DNA of 64,000 nt from G963663315 sp965231905 (GCA_965231905.1 CBDDOO010000002.1:1178001-1242000); one strand, 5' to 3'. Positions 35,388 through 44,485 are shown, counted from the stretch's first letter. Numbers and translations: made by a program. The notes: generated by a model not told the origin, from the letters alone.

Positions 35388-37487
35388 ATGCCGAAAGATC
35401 CACAACATCAAATTCAGGAGTTGCGGGGAAAGCTGGAGTATCATAATCACCGATACTATGAACTGGATGATCCGGAAATTCCAGACAGTTGTTATGACCG
35501 CCTGATCCGGTCTCTGGAGGACCTGGAAGGGCGATATCCGCAATACCGGTCTGCGCAATCACCGACCCAAAAGGTGGGCGGGTCCGTTGCCAAACCGTTT
35601 TCTGAAGTGGTTCACGCCATACCGATGCTGTCCCTCGGCAACGCATTCAACAGGGGGGAAATCGAGAGTTTCGATCGACGGGTGCGGGAATTGACGGGCC
35701 TGAAAGATGCGGAAGTGGAATATGTGGCGGAGCCGAAAATAGATGGTCTGGCGGTCAGTCTCCGGTATGAAAAGGGCTGGTTGGTACAGGCGGCCACCCG
35801 TGGGGATGGTCGCGCGGGAGAGAACGTAACCCTGAATATGCGTGAGATTCTGGGCGACAGAACCCGGTTGCGGGGAGGGAACATTCCCGATGTTCTGGAA
35901 GTGCGGGGTGAGGTTTTTATCAGCAGGGCCGATTTTGAGGCGCTGAACGAGGCCCGGCGGATGAGCGACCGGAAATTGTTTGTAAACCCCCGCAACGCGG
36001 CTGCCGGCGGGCTGCGGCAACTGGACCCCGCGGTGGTCGGGTCGCGGCGATTACAGTTTTATTGCTATTCGTTCGGGGAGGTTGACGGCATGCCGCAGCC
36101 TGAGACGCATGAATCGTCATTACAGGGAATCCGCGCATTTGGCCTGCCGGTGACTGATTTGTACCGTGTGGTCGAAGGAGTACAGGGGTGCCTGTCTTAT
36201 TATCAGGACCTGCTTGAGCTTCGACCCGGGCTGCCTTTTGATATTGATGGGGTTGTCTACAAGGTTTCAAGGATTGACTGGCAGAACAGCCTGGGTTTTA
36301 CTGCCCGGGCTCCGCGCTGGGCTATCGCGCATAAATTTCCCGCTCAGGAGGAAATGACCACGGTTGAAAATATCGAACTTCAGGTTGGCAGAACCGGCGC
36401 CATTACCCCGGTAGCCAGACTGAAACCGGTTTTTGTCGGCGGGGTCACGGTTTCCAGCGCCACACTGCACAACCGCAGGGAAATCCAGCGCCTGGATGTC
36501 CGGGTCGGGGATCGTGTCATTATAAGGCGGGCCGGAGATGTGATACCAGAGGTGTTGTCGGTGGTAGTGTCTGCCCGCCCTTGTGATGCCGAGCCGTTCG
36601 TGTTTCCACAAACCTGCCCGGTATGCGCGAGCCCGATCCTGTACGAAGGTGAAGGGATCATTGCCCGTTGCAGCGGCGGGCTGACTTGCGAGGCGCAGAA
36701 AAAACAGAGTATCAAACATTTTGCCAGCCGCAAGGCCGTGGATATCGAAGGATTGGGCGATAAATGGGTGGACTGGTTGCTTTGTGGTCAGGTGATTGCC
36801 GATGTGTCGGATTTGTATCGGTTGTCGGTAGAAGACCTGGAGCCGAGATACCGGAAAAGCTCCAAGGCGGTCACGAACCTGATCCAGTCAATCGAAGAGA
36901 GCAAAACCACAACCCTGGCCCGGTTTTTGTATTCTCTCGGAATTCCGTTAATCGGGGAGACGACGGCGCAGACCCTGGCAGCCAGTCTGGGTACGCTGGA
37001 GCGGATACGGCAGGCGTCAAAAGAACAGTTGCAGGAAATTCCGGATGTCGGTCCGTTGGTCGCCGACAGCGTAGTGACCTTTTTTGAACAGCCCCATAAC
37101 CGCGCTATAGTGGGAAAACTGCTGGACGCGGGGGTCACGTGGCCCGCGCCCGCCGGGCAGCCAGCCGGGGATGGTGACAGTGTATTCGCGGGCAAGACCG
37201 TGGTACTGACCGGCAAGATGAGTATGCCGAGGGGCGAAGCGACCTCTGTGTTGCAGTCGATGGGCGCCAGGGTTGGCGGCAGCATCACAAAAAACACGGA
37301 TTATTTGATCGCGGCCACGGATACCAGTTCCAAGGCCGTCAAAGCCGCGCAGATGGGAATTGAAGTTCTGGATGAGCGGCAATTCCTGGAGCAGGTCAAT
37401 GCGTCCGGCTCGCCCCCTGCGCCTCTACTTTCGTCACTCCCGCAGAAGCGGGAATCCACCAATGCCGGCCGGAACGGGGAGATTTGA
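35388..37487 (+). CDS. ligA: NAD+-dependent DNA ligase LigA
   Basis: Seals nicks in DNA replication and repair. The 699 residues contain the adenylation motif KIDG (in AEPKIDGLAV, near residue 121), the OB fold, a zinc finger (CPVCASPIL...CSGGLTCEAQ), helix-hairpin-helix repeats and a C-terminal BRCT domain (FAGKTVVLTGKMS...). The family normally stops near residue 672. The last residues (SSLPQKRESTN and after) are encoded by an inverted family C repeat, so the tail is an acquired extension. Confidence 0.97.
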   Translation: MPKDPQHQIQELRGKLEYHNHRYYELDDPEIPDSCYDRLIRSLEDLEGRYPQYRSAQSPTQKVGGSVAKPFSEVVHAIPMLSLGNAFNRGEIESFDRRVRELTGLKDAEVEYVAEPKIDGLAVSLRYEKGWLVQAATRGDGRAGENVTLNMREILGDRTRLRGGNIPDVLEVRGEVFISRADFEALNEARRMSDRKLFVNPRNAAAGGLRQLDPAVVGSRRLQFYCYSFGEVDGMPQPETHESSLQGIRAFGLPVTDLYRVVEGVQGCLSYYQDLLELRPGLPFDIDGVVYKVSRIDWQNSLGFTARAPRWAIAHKFPAQEEMTTVENIELQVGRTGAITPVARLKPVFVGGVTVSSATLHNRREIQRLDVRVGDRVIIRRAGDVIPEVLSVVVSARPCDAEPFVFPQTCPVCASPILYEGEGIIARCSGGLTCEAQKKQSIKHFASRKAVDIEGLGDKWVDWLLCGQVIADVSDLYRLSVEDLEPRYRKSSKAVTNLIQSIEESKTTTLARFLYSLGIPLIGETTAQTLAASLGTLERIRQASKEQLQEIPDVGPLVADSVVTFFEQPHNRAIVGKLLDAGVTWPAPAGQPAGDGDSVFAGKTVVLTGKMSMPRGEATSVLQSMGARVGGSITKNTDYLIAATDTSSKAVKAAQMGIEVLDERQFLEQVNASGSPPAPLLSSLPQKRESTNAGRNGEI
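37432..37460 (-). repeat. Family C repeat inside the 3' end of ligA
   Basis: On the minus strand this is GGTGGATTCCCGCTTCTGCG followed by GGAGTGACG, a clear family C copy. It lies fully within the ligA reading frame after the BRCT domain. Here the repeat is translated. Confidence 0.85.
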
Positions 37488-37491
37488 TTCC

Positions 37492-37764
37492 GTGAGCAAT
37501 CCGGCTGATGCCCCGGTTGAAATCCTGTTCTACTATCGGCAAGAGTGTGACCTTTGCGAGCAGATGGATTTCGAGCTTCGGGAGTATATTGCCACCTTCC
37601 ATCCGGATTCGAATATCCGGGTGAATATGCGGGATGTGGACGATGACCGGCAGTGGCATGAACAATACAGTGAGTATGTGCCCGCCCTGGTTGTCAACGG
37701 GCAACGAATATGTCACTATTTCTTCGATTGTGATGAAGTCCGCCTGGCGCTGGACAATAATTGA
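37492..37764 (+). CDS. Glutaredoxin-like (DUF836) thioredoxin-fold protein
   Basis: A 90-residue protein with EILFYYRQECDLCEQM at its N-terminus, a CxxC redox motif after the first strand, then VNMRDVDDDRQWHEQY and a cis-Pro-type VPALVVNGQRICHYFFD segment. This is the short glutaredoxin-like family common in proteobacteria; its substrate is unknown. The GTG start four bases after the ligA stop fits. An ATG further upstream would run through the repeat in ligA. Confidence 0.85.
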   Translation: MSNPADAPVEILFYYRQECDLCEQMDFELREYIATFHPDSNIRVNMRDVDDDRQWHEQYSEYVPALVVNGQRICHYFFDCDEVRLALDNN

Positions 37765-37781
37765 GGAGTCAAGTCAAAACC

Positions 37782-39170
37782 ATGCTCAAATTAAGACAGG
37801 TCTACAACTACGACGCGGGTCTTGATGAACTGATCGGCGCTTTTGGCGACCGGATACAAACTACCGATTCCATCTGCCGGCAGTATGGCAAGGATGAATC
37901 ATTTCACCCTTCGGCGCCGCCCCATGCCGTGGTTCAACCCGATAATTCCGAACAGGTGCGGCAGATTGTGCAGATTTGCCGCAAGCACAGGATGCCGATT
38001 GTTCCGCATGGCGCCGGCACCTCGCTTGAGGGCAATATCGCGGCGTTGAAGGGAGGGGTCTGTATCGACAGTGGCCGCATGAATTCGATTGTCCGGCTCA
38101 ATGCGGAGGATTTTGATGTGGTCGTACAGCCTGGCGTAACCCGGCGGCAGTTGAATCAGTCACTCAAGGGGAGCGGACTGTTCTTTCCGATTGACCCCGG
38201 GGCGGACGCCACCATTGGCGGCATGGCCGCGACCCGGGCATCGGGAACCAATGCGGTCCGATACGGGTCAATGCGCGACAACGTCATCAATATTGAAATG
38301 GTACTGGCGGACGGTTCGATCATCAGAACAGCCAGACGCTCCAGAAAATCAGCCGCCGGGTATGACCTGACCCGATTGATGGTTGGCTCCGAAGGCACTC
38401 TGGGCATATTTACCGAACTCACCGTCAAGCTGTATCCGACGCCGGAGTCCATGTCTGCCGCAGTGTGTAACTTCGAGACCGTTGAAGGGGCGATTGATAC
38501 CGTGATTGAAATGATTCAGTATGGTATTCCGGTTGCCCGGGTTGAGTTGCTCGATGATCTGAGCATGAAAGCGCTGAACCTGTATTCGAAGACGGATTTT
38601 AACGAAGCGCCGACCTTGTTCTTCGAATTCCATGGCAGCGAACAGGGCGTCGAGGAACAGGCTGTACTGACCCAGGAAATCGCGAACCAGAACAACGGCA
38701 GTGAATTCAAATGGACCACCAACACCGAGGAGCGAAGCACAATGTGGCGGGCGCGCCATGATGCCGCCTGGGCGCACAAGGCGCTCCATCCGAAGGGAGA
38801 AATCTGGGCGACCGATGTGTGTGTGCCGATTTCCCGGCTTGCGGACTGTATCCGGCAAACCCGCGCCGACATACAACAGTCTCAAATCCTGGCCCCGATT
38901 GTAGGACATGTCGGCGATGGGAATTTCCACCTGGTCATGCTGATTGACCATGACAATCCGGATGAAGTGAGCGCCGCCGAAGCCCTGCATGAAAGAATGG
39001 TTCTGCGGGCGCTGGAAATGGAAGGAACCTGTACCGGCGAGCACGGCATTGGTTATGGCAAGCTCGACTTTCTTAAACTGGAACACGGCGCCGCAGTCAA
39101 TACGATGCGTTTGATCAAACAGGCTCTGGACCCGGATAACCTATTCAACCCCGGCAAGATACTGGAGTGA
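37782..39170 (+). CDS. FAD-linked oxidase, D-lactate/glycolate dehydrogenase type
   Basis: The 462 residues have a PCMH-type FAD domain (VPHGAGTSLEGNIAALKGGV near 80; GADATIGGMAATRASGTNAVRYG near 145; GSEGTLGIFTELTVKL) and a C-terminal FAD-oxidase domain with VGHVGDGNFHLVML and GEHGIGYGKLDFL. It most resembles cytochrome-linked D-lactate dehydrogenases (Dld/LDHD) or GlcD. No glcE/glcF genes are adjacent, which favours a single-subunit D-2-hydroxyacid dehydrogenase. The ATG follows GAGGAG at somewhat long spacing. The stop overlaps the alkB-like gene by four bases. Confidence 0.88.
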   Translation: MLKLRQVYNYDAGLDELIGAFGDRIQTTDSICRQYGKDESFHPSAPPHAVVQPDNSEQVRQIVQICRKHRMPIVPHGAGTSLEGNIAALKGGVCIDSGRMNSIVRLNAEDFDVVVQPGVTRRQLNQSLKGSGLFFPIDPGADATIGGMAATRASGTNAVRYGSMRDNVINIEMVLADGSIIRTARRSRKSAAGYDLTRLMVGSEGTLGIFTELTVKLYPTPESMSAAVCNFETVEGAIDTVIEMIQYGIPVARVELLDDLSMKALNLYSKTDFNEAPTLFFEFHGSEQGVEEQAVLTQEIANQNNGSEFKWTTNTEERSTMWRARHDAAWAHKALHPKGEIWATDVCVPISRLADCIRQTRADIQQSQILAPIVGHVGDGNFHLVMLIDHDNPDEVSAAEALHERMVLRALEMEGTCTGEHGIGYGKLDFLKLEHGAAVNTMRLIKQALDPDNLFNPGKILE

Positions 39171-39790
39171 CCGGCGCTATTACCGTCATTCCCGGCCAGT
39201 GCCGCTATATCCCGGTTTTTCTCGAACCTGCCCAGGGGTATGATCTTTATGACTGCCTGCTGGATCAGGTGGACTGGCGGCAGCGCTTTGTAAGGCTGTT
39301 CGACAAGGTCTATCCATCACCCAGACTCAGCGCCTGGTATGGAGACCCGGACACGGTTTATCATTACTCCGGCAGTACGATGAATGGACCACTTCCCTGG
39401 TTCGGTCCATTGCAGACCCTGCGTGAGCAGGTGCAGACAGTCACCCGCTGCCGCTTTAACAGCGTGCTGCTGAATTATTATCGGGACGGCCATGACGGCG
39501 TCAGCCCTCACAGCGACGATGAAACGGAGCTGGGGCCGCGCCCGGTGATCGCGTCAGTCAGCCTGGGAGAAACGAGGCGCTTTATTTTTCATCCGCGCAA
39601 ATTCAATCCCGCGAGGAGCATCCGATTCAATCTGCCCCATGGTTCATTGCTGATCATGTACGGCCTGTGCCAGCGCCAGTGGAAACATTCGGTGCCGAAG
39701 TCGAAAAAACCAATTGGTCCCCGAATCAACCTGACCTTCAGGAATATTATGTACTCGGGTTATCGGGATGACACGATGTCCGGGAAATGA
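39167..39790 (+). CDS. alkB: AlkB-type 2-oxoglutarate/Fe(II) dioxygenase
   Basis: The 207-residue product has the iron ligands HSD in GVSPHSDDETELG and the distal His in QRQWKHSVPK, with the 2-oxoglutarate-binding Arg pair in GPRINLTFR. The NSVLLNYYRDGHDGVSPHSD segment is typical of AlkB/ALKBH2-3-like DNA repair demethylases, which remove 1-methyladenine and 3-methylcytosine. It overlaps the FAD oxidase by four bases, ending the run that begins at smc. Confidence 0.92.
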   Translation: MTGAITVIPGQCRYIPVFLEPAQGYDLYDCLLDQVDWRQRFVRLFDKVYPSPRLSAWYGDPDTVYHYSGSTMNGPLPWFGPLQTLREQVQTVTRCRFNSVLLNYYRDGHDGVSPHSDDETELGPRPVIASVSLGETRRFIFHPRKFNPARSIRFNLPHGSLLIMYGLCQRQWKHSVPKSKKPIGPRINLTFRNIMYSGYRDDTMSGK

Positions 39791-39844
39791 TGCAATACAA
39801 GCAAATAACAGGTATTGTTCGGCGTCTCTATCGGCTGTCGATTC

Positions 39845-39930
39845 GTGGATTCCCGCCTCCGCGAGAATGACAACGTAAAGGAGAGGGAGTCAACCGCAAT
39901 CGTAGGGGCAGGTCACCGTGCCTGCCCGCC
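39845..39930 (+). repeat. Family C and family A repeats in tandem
   Basis: A family C copy (39845-39875; arms TTCCCGC/GCGAGAA) is followed by a family A copy (39900-39930; GGGGCAGG and CCTGCCC arms around TCACCGTG). They fill most of the 212 bp between alkB and the 45-codon ORF; nothing else is evident there. Confidence 0.8.
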
Positions 39931-40002
39931 GCCGGTGAGCCGGTGGGGGGCGAGGAAGCGGGAACGAATCAGGACAGGTAATCAAACAAAGAGGAAAGAC
40001 AA

Positions 40003-40140
40003 ATGAAAACACAAAATGTGGTGCGAGAGCAGTTAACTCCCGAAGAAATCGAACGGCTTGAAGATGAAATTCTGGAGAAAATACAGAATAACCCTGAAAG
40101 AATCATACCGGCAGACAAGTTCTGGAAAAGGGTGGGGTGA
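40003..40140 (+). CDS. 45-residue protein coupled to mcrB-like gene
   Basis: A short frame, MKTQNVVREQLTPEEIERLE to WKRVG, preceded by GAGGAAAGAC at good spacing. It is charged, likely helical and rich in Glu (PEEIERLEDEILEKIQNN). Its stop overlaps the GTG of the mcrB-like gene (GTGA), so the two are probably co-translated. I do not recognise a family. It could be a small regulator, antitoxin-like subunit or accessory factor of the restriction system. Confidence 0.6.
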   Translation: MKTQNVVREQLTPEEIERLEDEILEKIQNNPERIIPADKFWKRVG

Positions 40141-42197
40141 GGAAGATGAAGGCGCCAGAAGTCCCTGAAAATATTTCCCGGGAGGATTGTTTAAAAGCCA
40201 TTGCCGTGATAGATGCCGAGGGTGTTCCTGATGGGGCACAGTCAAATAGATACGATTTGGTGCATGGTGGTAAACGTTATCCTCCCAAGCTGGTTGTATC
40301 GATTGCCAATAGATTCGCAAACGGAGAGGATCTGGACAGGTCGAAATTCAGAGGAGGTGTTAATACGGAGGCTTATAACTTGTTGAAAAGTAACGAATTT
40401 AAAATCGTTCTAAAGGTAGACCAGTTTGAAACTGCATTCAACAGTTTGCGGGAGCTATTCCTGACGGCTTATCCTGATTTTGCCGGATTCGGAATGGATG
40501 AACGGTATAAGGAAGAGAGAAAATGCAAGGATGAACTGATCAGTACCTACAAGCAGGAGATAATCCCGAAGATGGAATCCCGGAACTGGGAATTGGCGGG
40601 TAATGCTCTTGTCCAGGATGTTATTAAATCAGGGAGTCCTATCAGGAGAAGGATGAAGCTGGTCAGTTGGCCGTTTCCTTTACAGTCTAACTATTTGTCA
40701 GCTCCAGATGATAAGGCCAACTTTGCCCGGAAGGTGGCCAACCTCACAGATGAAAGCGAAAGCGAATCTCTTGAAAGACGTATAGAGCAATTTCTGGATT
40801 TCTTCAAGGAGTCTGGCAAACGAGAACCAGTTTCACAAGCGGTAACTTGCAGCATGGTTAGTTTTCTCTTGGCTCTGAATGATTCGGACAAGTATCTTGT
40901 TTTGCACTCCAGATTAATCAAAAGGATTGTTGAAAGGTTTGATCCTGAATTTTCATGGAATAAACAGCATATTCAGGCGCGTGAAATCCGGTATGTGAAT
41001 GATTTAGCCAAGCGCGTGTCAGAACGCTTGAGCGACGAAGGCTGGGAGCCGAAAGATATGCTTGATGTGCAATTTTTCTTCTGGAAAGCTGACGAGATGG
41101 CTCAATTAAAGTTGCAAGACGGAAAGCCATCTCCGCCCCCTCGCGTGGTACATACAAAAATTGACATCGCAAAAAACCTGATACTGTATGGCCCTCCCGG
41201 GACGGGTAAAACCTGGCATACCGTTGATAAAGCACTGGAAATTCTTGATTCGAAGTTCTATAAAGCCAACAAATTGAACCGCACAGCGCTCAAGCAACGT
41301 TTCAATGAATTGCAGAAAGAGAAGCGGATTGGTTTTGTAACGTTTCACCAGAGTTTCAGTTACGAGGATTTTGTCGAAGGACTGCGGGCATCCACGAAAA
41401 ATGGTCAAATTCGTTACAAGATTGAGGATGGCCTGTTCAAGAGAATGTGCACGAATGCAGGCAAGCAGCCGGATGAGTCATGGGTATTGATTATTGATGA
41501 AATCAACCGCGGTAATATCGCCAACATATTGGGTGAACTGATTACCCTGATTGAGCCTTCGAAGCGAGCCGGAGCTTCTGATGCGCTTGCAACGACTCTG
41601 CCTTACTCGAAGGAGCCGTTTTCCGTGCCCGCCAACCTCCATATCATCGGCACGATGAATACGGCGGACCGGTCACTGACCCCTCTGGATACGGCTTTAC
41701 GCAGGCGTTTTGAGTTTGAAGCAATGCTCCCGAAAGCTAAACTGTTAGAGGGCATTGAAATTGATGGAGTCAATATCAGGAAGATGCTGGAAGTCATAAA
41801 CTCGCGTATCGAGTTACTTCTGAATCAGGAGCGTACACTGGGGCATTCGTTTTTCCTGCCTCTGGGAAAGAGCCCTGATTTGGGAACTCTCAAAAGAATC
41901 TTCAAGAACCATATCCTGCCATTGCTGGAGGAGTACTTTTTCGAGGATTGGAGTCGTATCCGCAAAGTACTGGGTGATGATCGTAAATCAGGGAAAGGAA
42001 CGATGTTTTATGTGCCAGCTTTCAGTGAGGGTAAAATAAACGAATTACTGGGCGAGGGCGATGAAAATAATCAGGGCCTGCATGACAAGGTTTTCAGGCG
42101 CAATGATCAGGCTTTGGATCAGGCAGATGCCTATATCGGTATCTATGAGGAACAGAAACAGGAACCGGAACAGGAAACGCCCGGACAGGTTGAATGA
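40137..42197 (+). CDS. McrB-like AAA+ GTPase with an N-terminal ScoMcrA-like head domain
   Basis: Motor and specificity subunit of a putative modification-dependent restriction system. Residues about 13-92 (CLKAIAVIDAEG...NRYDLVHGGKRYPPKLVVSIA...FRGG) resemble the N-terminal head domain of ScoMcrA-type nucleases. A helical linker follows. The AAA+ core has Walker A GPPGTGKT near 352, Walker B LIIDEINRGN near 451 and the McrB signature MNTADRS near 506. The C-terminus is Glu/Gln-rich. The start may be GTG (overlapping the small ORF) or ATG three codons later. It overlaps mcrC by four bases. Confidence 0.87.
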   Translation: MRKMKAPEVPENISREDCLKAIAVIDAEGVPDGAQSNRYDLVHGGKRYPPKLVVSIANRFANGEDLDRSKFRGGVNTEAYNLLKSNEFKIVLKVDQFETAFNSLRELFLTAYPDFAGFGMDERYKEERKCKDELISTYKQEIIPKMESRNWELAGNALVQDVIKSGSPIRRRMKLVSWPFPLQSNYLSAPDDKANFARKVANLTDESESESLERRIEQFLDFFKESGKREPVSQAVTCSMVSFLLALNDSDKYLVLHSRLIKRIVERFDPEFSWNKQHIQAREIRYVNDLAKRVSERLSDEGWEPKDMLDVQFFFWKADEMAQLKLQDGKPSPPPRVVHTKIDIAKNLILYGPPGTGKTWHTVDKALEILDSKFYKANKLNRTALKQRFNELQKEKRIGFVTFHQSFSYEDFVEGLRASTKNGQIRYKIEDGLFKRMCTNAGKQPDESWVLIIDEINRGNIANILGELITLIEPSKRAGASDALATTLPYSKEPFSVPANLHIIGTMNTADRSLTPLDTALRRRFEFEAMLPKAKLLEGIEIDGVNIRKMLEVINSRIELLLNQERTLGHSFFLPLGKSPDLGTLKRIFKNHILPLLEEYFFEDWSRIRKVLGDDRKSGKGTMFYVPAFSEGKINELLGEGDENNQGLHDKVFRRNDQALDQADAYIGIYEEQKQEPEQETPGQVE

Positions 42198-43579
42198 ATC
42201 CCCGATCAAGCCGGGGACAGGCTCTGTCGATTCGTGAATTCGGATTGTTGTCCGCTAACGGAGAGGATGATGGATTGGACTACCGAAGGGTTTCCGGCAA
42301 GGTCTATAGCGAATTACGCGCCTTCGCTTTAAGAGAGACAGACCAGGAATCCGGCGTTCAATTCCTGCGCCTGACGAGCAGACAGGGAGTGAAATATGTC
42401 CAAGCCTGTAATTATGTCGGCCTCATTCAGACCTCAGACGGAAGTCAGATCGAAATTCTGCCCAAAACTTCAATTCTGCCCAAGACTCCAAATGATTCTG
42501 CTGCAACAACCAGGGCAGCCCGAAAGTTGCTTTGGCGCATGCTCCAGACTGTATTCGATATCAAGGATGTCCGGTCCGGTGACGCTTCTCTGGAAACGCT
42601 GAACCGCAACTGGCTGGAAGTATTGATACAAAGGGCGTTGAACGAGATCAGCCGGTTGGTCCGGCGTGGTATTTGCAGCAATTATGTCCGGCGGGTCGAG
42701 CAGTCCCGATTTCTCAAAGGCCAACTCCAGATATCCCGTCAATTACGGTTGGGTCCCGGTAGGCAGGATCGTTTCTGTGTCAGTTATGACCAGTATTTGC
42801 CGGACCGGGCGGAGAACCGCCTGATTCATTCGGCTCTGAACCAATTATCCCGTTGGGCGCGACTTCCCGATAACCAGCGTCTATGCCGTGAGTTATCGTT
42901 TGTGTTCTCGGATATTCCACAATCCAGGGACATAAAAGCGGACCTGGCGCTTTGGAGCGACCGCCGGGATATGGCGCATTATCAGCCGGTGCATCCTTGG
43001 GTAAAGTTGATTCTCGACGACAAATCACCTTTGTTTTCCTCCGGTCCATGGGAGGGCGTTTCTATGCTGTTTCCAATGGAACAACTATTCGAGAAATATG
43101 TTGCCAGAAAGCTCAACTCGCAAACAAGAGTCGGATATTCGTTGATATCGCAAATTCAGAACAAATACTTGGTCACGCACAAGGGAAAAAGAATGTTTCG
43201 ACTCAAGCCTGATCTGGCAATTAAAGAGAGTAATCGGGTTCACGCAGTGCTGGATACCAAATGGAAGTTGATCGATGAGTCTGCAGATGATGGAGTTTCG
43301 AAATACAACATGAAGCAGGCGGATTTGTACCAGCTCTATGCTTATGGGCAGAAGTATCTCAATGGAAAAGGGGATTTATTCCTGATCTATCCCCGGCACG
43401 ATGGGTTTTCGGAGCCGTTGCCTGTTTTTGAGTTTGGTGGTGATCTGAATTTATGGGTTGTTCCGTTCGATCTGGATAAGGATACGCTGATTACCGGGTC
43501 GTGGCCGAACCAGTGGATGAGAAATCAAAAAAAACCAGACGAATATCTACAGGTGAACGTTGGGATCGGGAATCGGTGA
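42194..43579 (+). CDS. McrC-like nuclease subunit
   Basis: The 461-residue partner of the upstream GTPase. It has the McrC N-terminal region (YVGLIQTSDGSQIEILPK), a central helical part and a C-terminal PD-(D/E)xK nuclease: FRLKPDLAI near 336-344 and AVLDTKWKL near 352-360. All three catalytic residues are present. The segment ILPKTSILPKT near residue 92 is a small internal duplication. In the McrBC family, McrC stimulates GTP hydrolysis by McrB and cuts DNA on translocation collision. Confidence 0.9.
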   Translation: MNPRSSRGQALSIREFGLLSANGEDDGLDYRRVSGKVYSELRAFALRETDQESGVQFLRLTSRQGVKYVQACNYVGLIQTSDGSQIEILPKTSILPKTPNDSAATTRAARKLLWRMLQTVFDIKDVRSGDASLETLNRNWLEVLIQRALNEISRLVRRGICSNYVRRVEQSRFLKGQLQISRQLRLGPGRQDRFCVSYDQYLPDRAENRLIHSALNQLSRWARLPDNQRLCRELSFVFSDIPQSRDIKADLALWSDRRDMAHYQPVHPWVKLILDDKSPLFSSGPWEGVSMLFPMEQLFEKYVARKLNSQTRVGYSLISQIQNKYLVTHKGKRMFRLKPDLAIKESNRVHAVLDTKWKLIDESADDGVSKYNMKQADLYQLYAYGQKYLNGKGDLFLIYPRHDGFSEPLPVFEFGGDLNLWVVPFDLDKDTLITGSWPNQWMRNQKKPDEYLQVNVGIGNR

Positions 43580-43640
43580 ACAGAGGGAAAACTGTGATGG
43601 TTTGTTATTTTGTACAAAGTTTTTGTGAAAATGTCGTCAG

Positions 43641-43869
43641 GTGGCTACAGAGGGTTGCTCCTACGAATTGTTAATCACGGCACCCATATTGTTGTGGATT
43701 CCCGCTTCCGCGGAAATGACGGAATGGGCGGGTCTCTGGCTTGCCGAACCGATGGGTTGAAATACCAAACCGATGGGACGTAAGGGCAGGTCACCGCGTC
43801 TGCCCGCGACCGTCATCTGTATACGAAAATAACACGGGCGACCACAGAGGGTCGCCCCTACGCATCGGT
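43641..43869 (+). repeat. Compound B-C-A-B repeat cluster left of relBE
   Basis: This 229-bp stretch holds a family B copy (43641-43668), a family C copy (about 43694-43722), and a 109-bp unit (43761-43869) of family A then family B. It fills most of the 322 bp between mcrC and the toxin gene. The 109-bp unit matches one on the other side of the toxin-antitoxin pair (44557-44665) at all but about 14 positions; the last 35 bp are identical. Confidence 0.85.
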
Positions 43870-43901
43870 TATCGCATCCCCAGGTTTGCTGTCAGTGTTC
43901 A

Positions 43902-44213
43902 TCATCCGGTCAGTCGTTCATTCAAACGGCTAACGATATCCCTTCGGTCATGTATTACGCCGATGATCACGGGGATTTTCAAACCCTCCCGGATATAAAA
44001 CACGAAGTGATAGCGATACTTGGTGACGAGCAATCCGGGAAACTCATCAGAGAATTCCTGCTTCCGCACACTACCGTCTCCGATTGTCTCGAACGTGGTT
44101 TTGAGTCCACCAATATATTTCATCAACGAGCCTTGACCCCACTTGTTCAGTGTGTAACGGGTAATTTCCCGCAAATCTTTTTCAGCGGTTGGGGATAGCT
44201 CATAATCTTGCAT
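43902..44213 (-). CDS. RelE/ParE-type toxin
   Basis: A 103-residue protein with the RelE/ParE fold pattern: YELSPTAEKDLREITRYTLNKWG (first strand and helices), then KYRYHFVFYIREG and IPVIIGVIHDRRDIVSRL at the end. The family either cuts ribosome-bound mRNA (RelE) or poisons gyrase (ParE); the VIHDRRD ending is seen in ParE-like members. Its ATG shares a base with the antitoxin stop (TAATG), which fixes stoichiometry by coupling. Confidence 0.9.
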   Translation of the reverse strand: MQDYELSPTAEKDLREITRYTLNKWGQGSLMKYIGGLKTTFETIGDGSVRKQEFSDEFPGLLVTKYRYHFVFYIREGLKIPVIIGVIHDRRDIVSRLNERLTG

Positions 44214-44455
44214 TATCGGGTTTGTTCTTCCTGCAGCACTTCAGCCACGATTTCATCAACGGTTTTGTTGCTGCGTTCGCCACTCAAGGCTTCTTCTACC
44301 CGAGGCTTTAGAAAAGCTTCAAGTTCTTTCAGCGCCGCTTCTTCGTCAGGCAAGGTACGTTCAAGCACATAATCCTTGATGGATTTGCCTTGCATTGCCG
44401 CCGTGGCCTTCAGGACTTTGTGCTGCTCTTGGGTTATGTCGATTGACAGGCGCAT
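44213..44455 (-). CDS. Ribbon-helix-helix antitoxin
   Basis: The 80-residue partner begins MRLSIDITQEQHKVLKATAA, a ribbon-helix-helix DNA-binding N-terminus, followed by a Glu-rich C-terminal half that would wrap the toxin. It lies upstream of the toxin, as in ParD-ParE pairs, with GAGGAAACC before the ATG. By family knowledge it represses its own promoter, and a palindrome lies near the promoter. Confidence 0.88.
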   Translation of the reverse strand: MRLSIDITQEQHKVLKATAAMQGKSIKDYVLERTLPDEEAALKELEAFLKPRVEEALSGERSNKTVDEIVAEVLQEEQTR

Positions 44456-44485
44456 GGTTTCCTCATCAGTTTGTCATTCGTCTTG

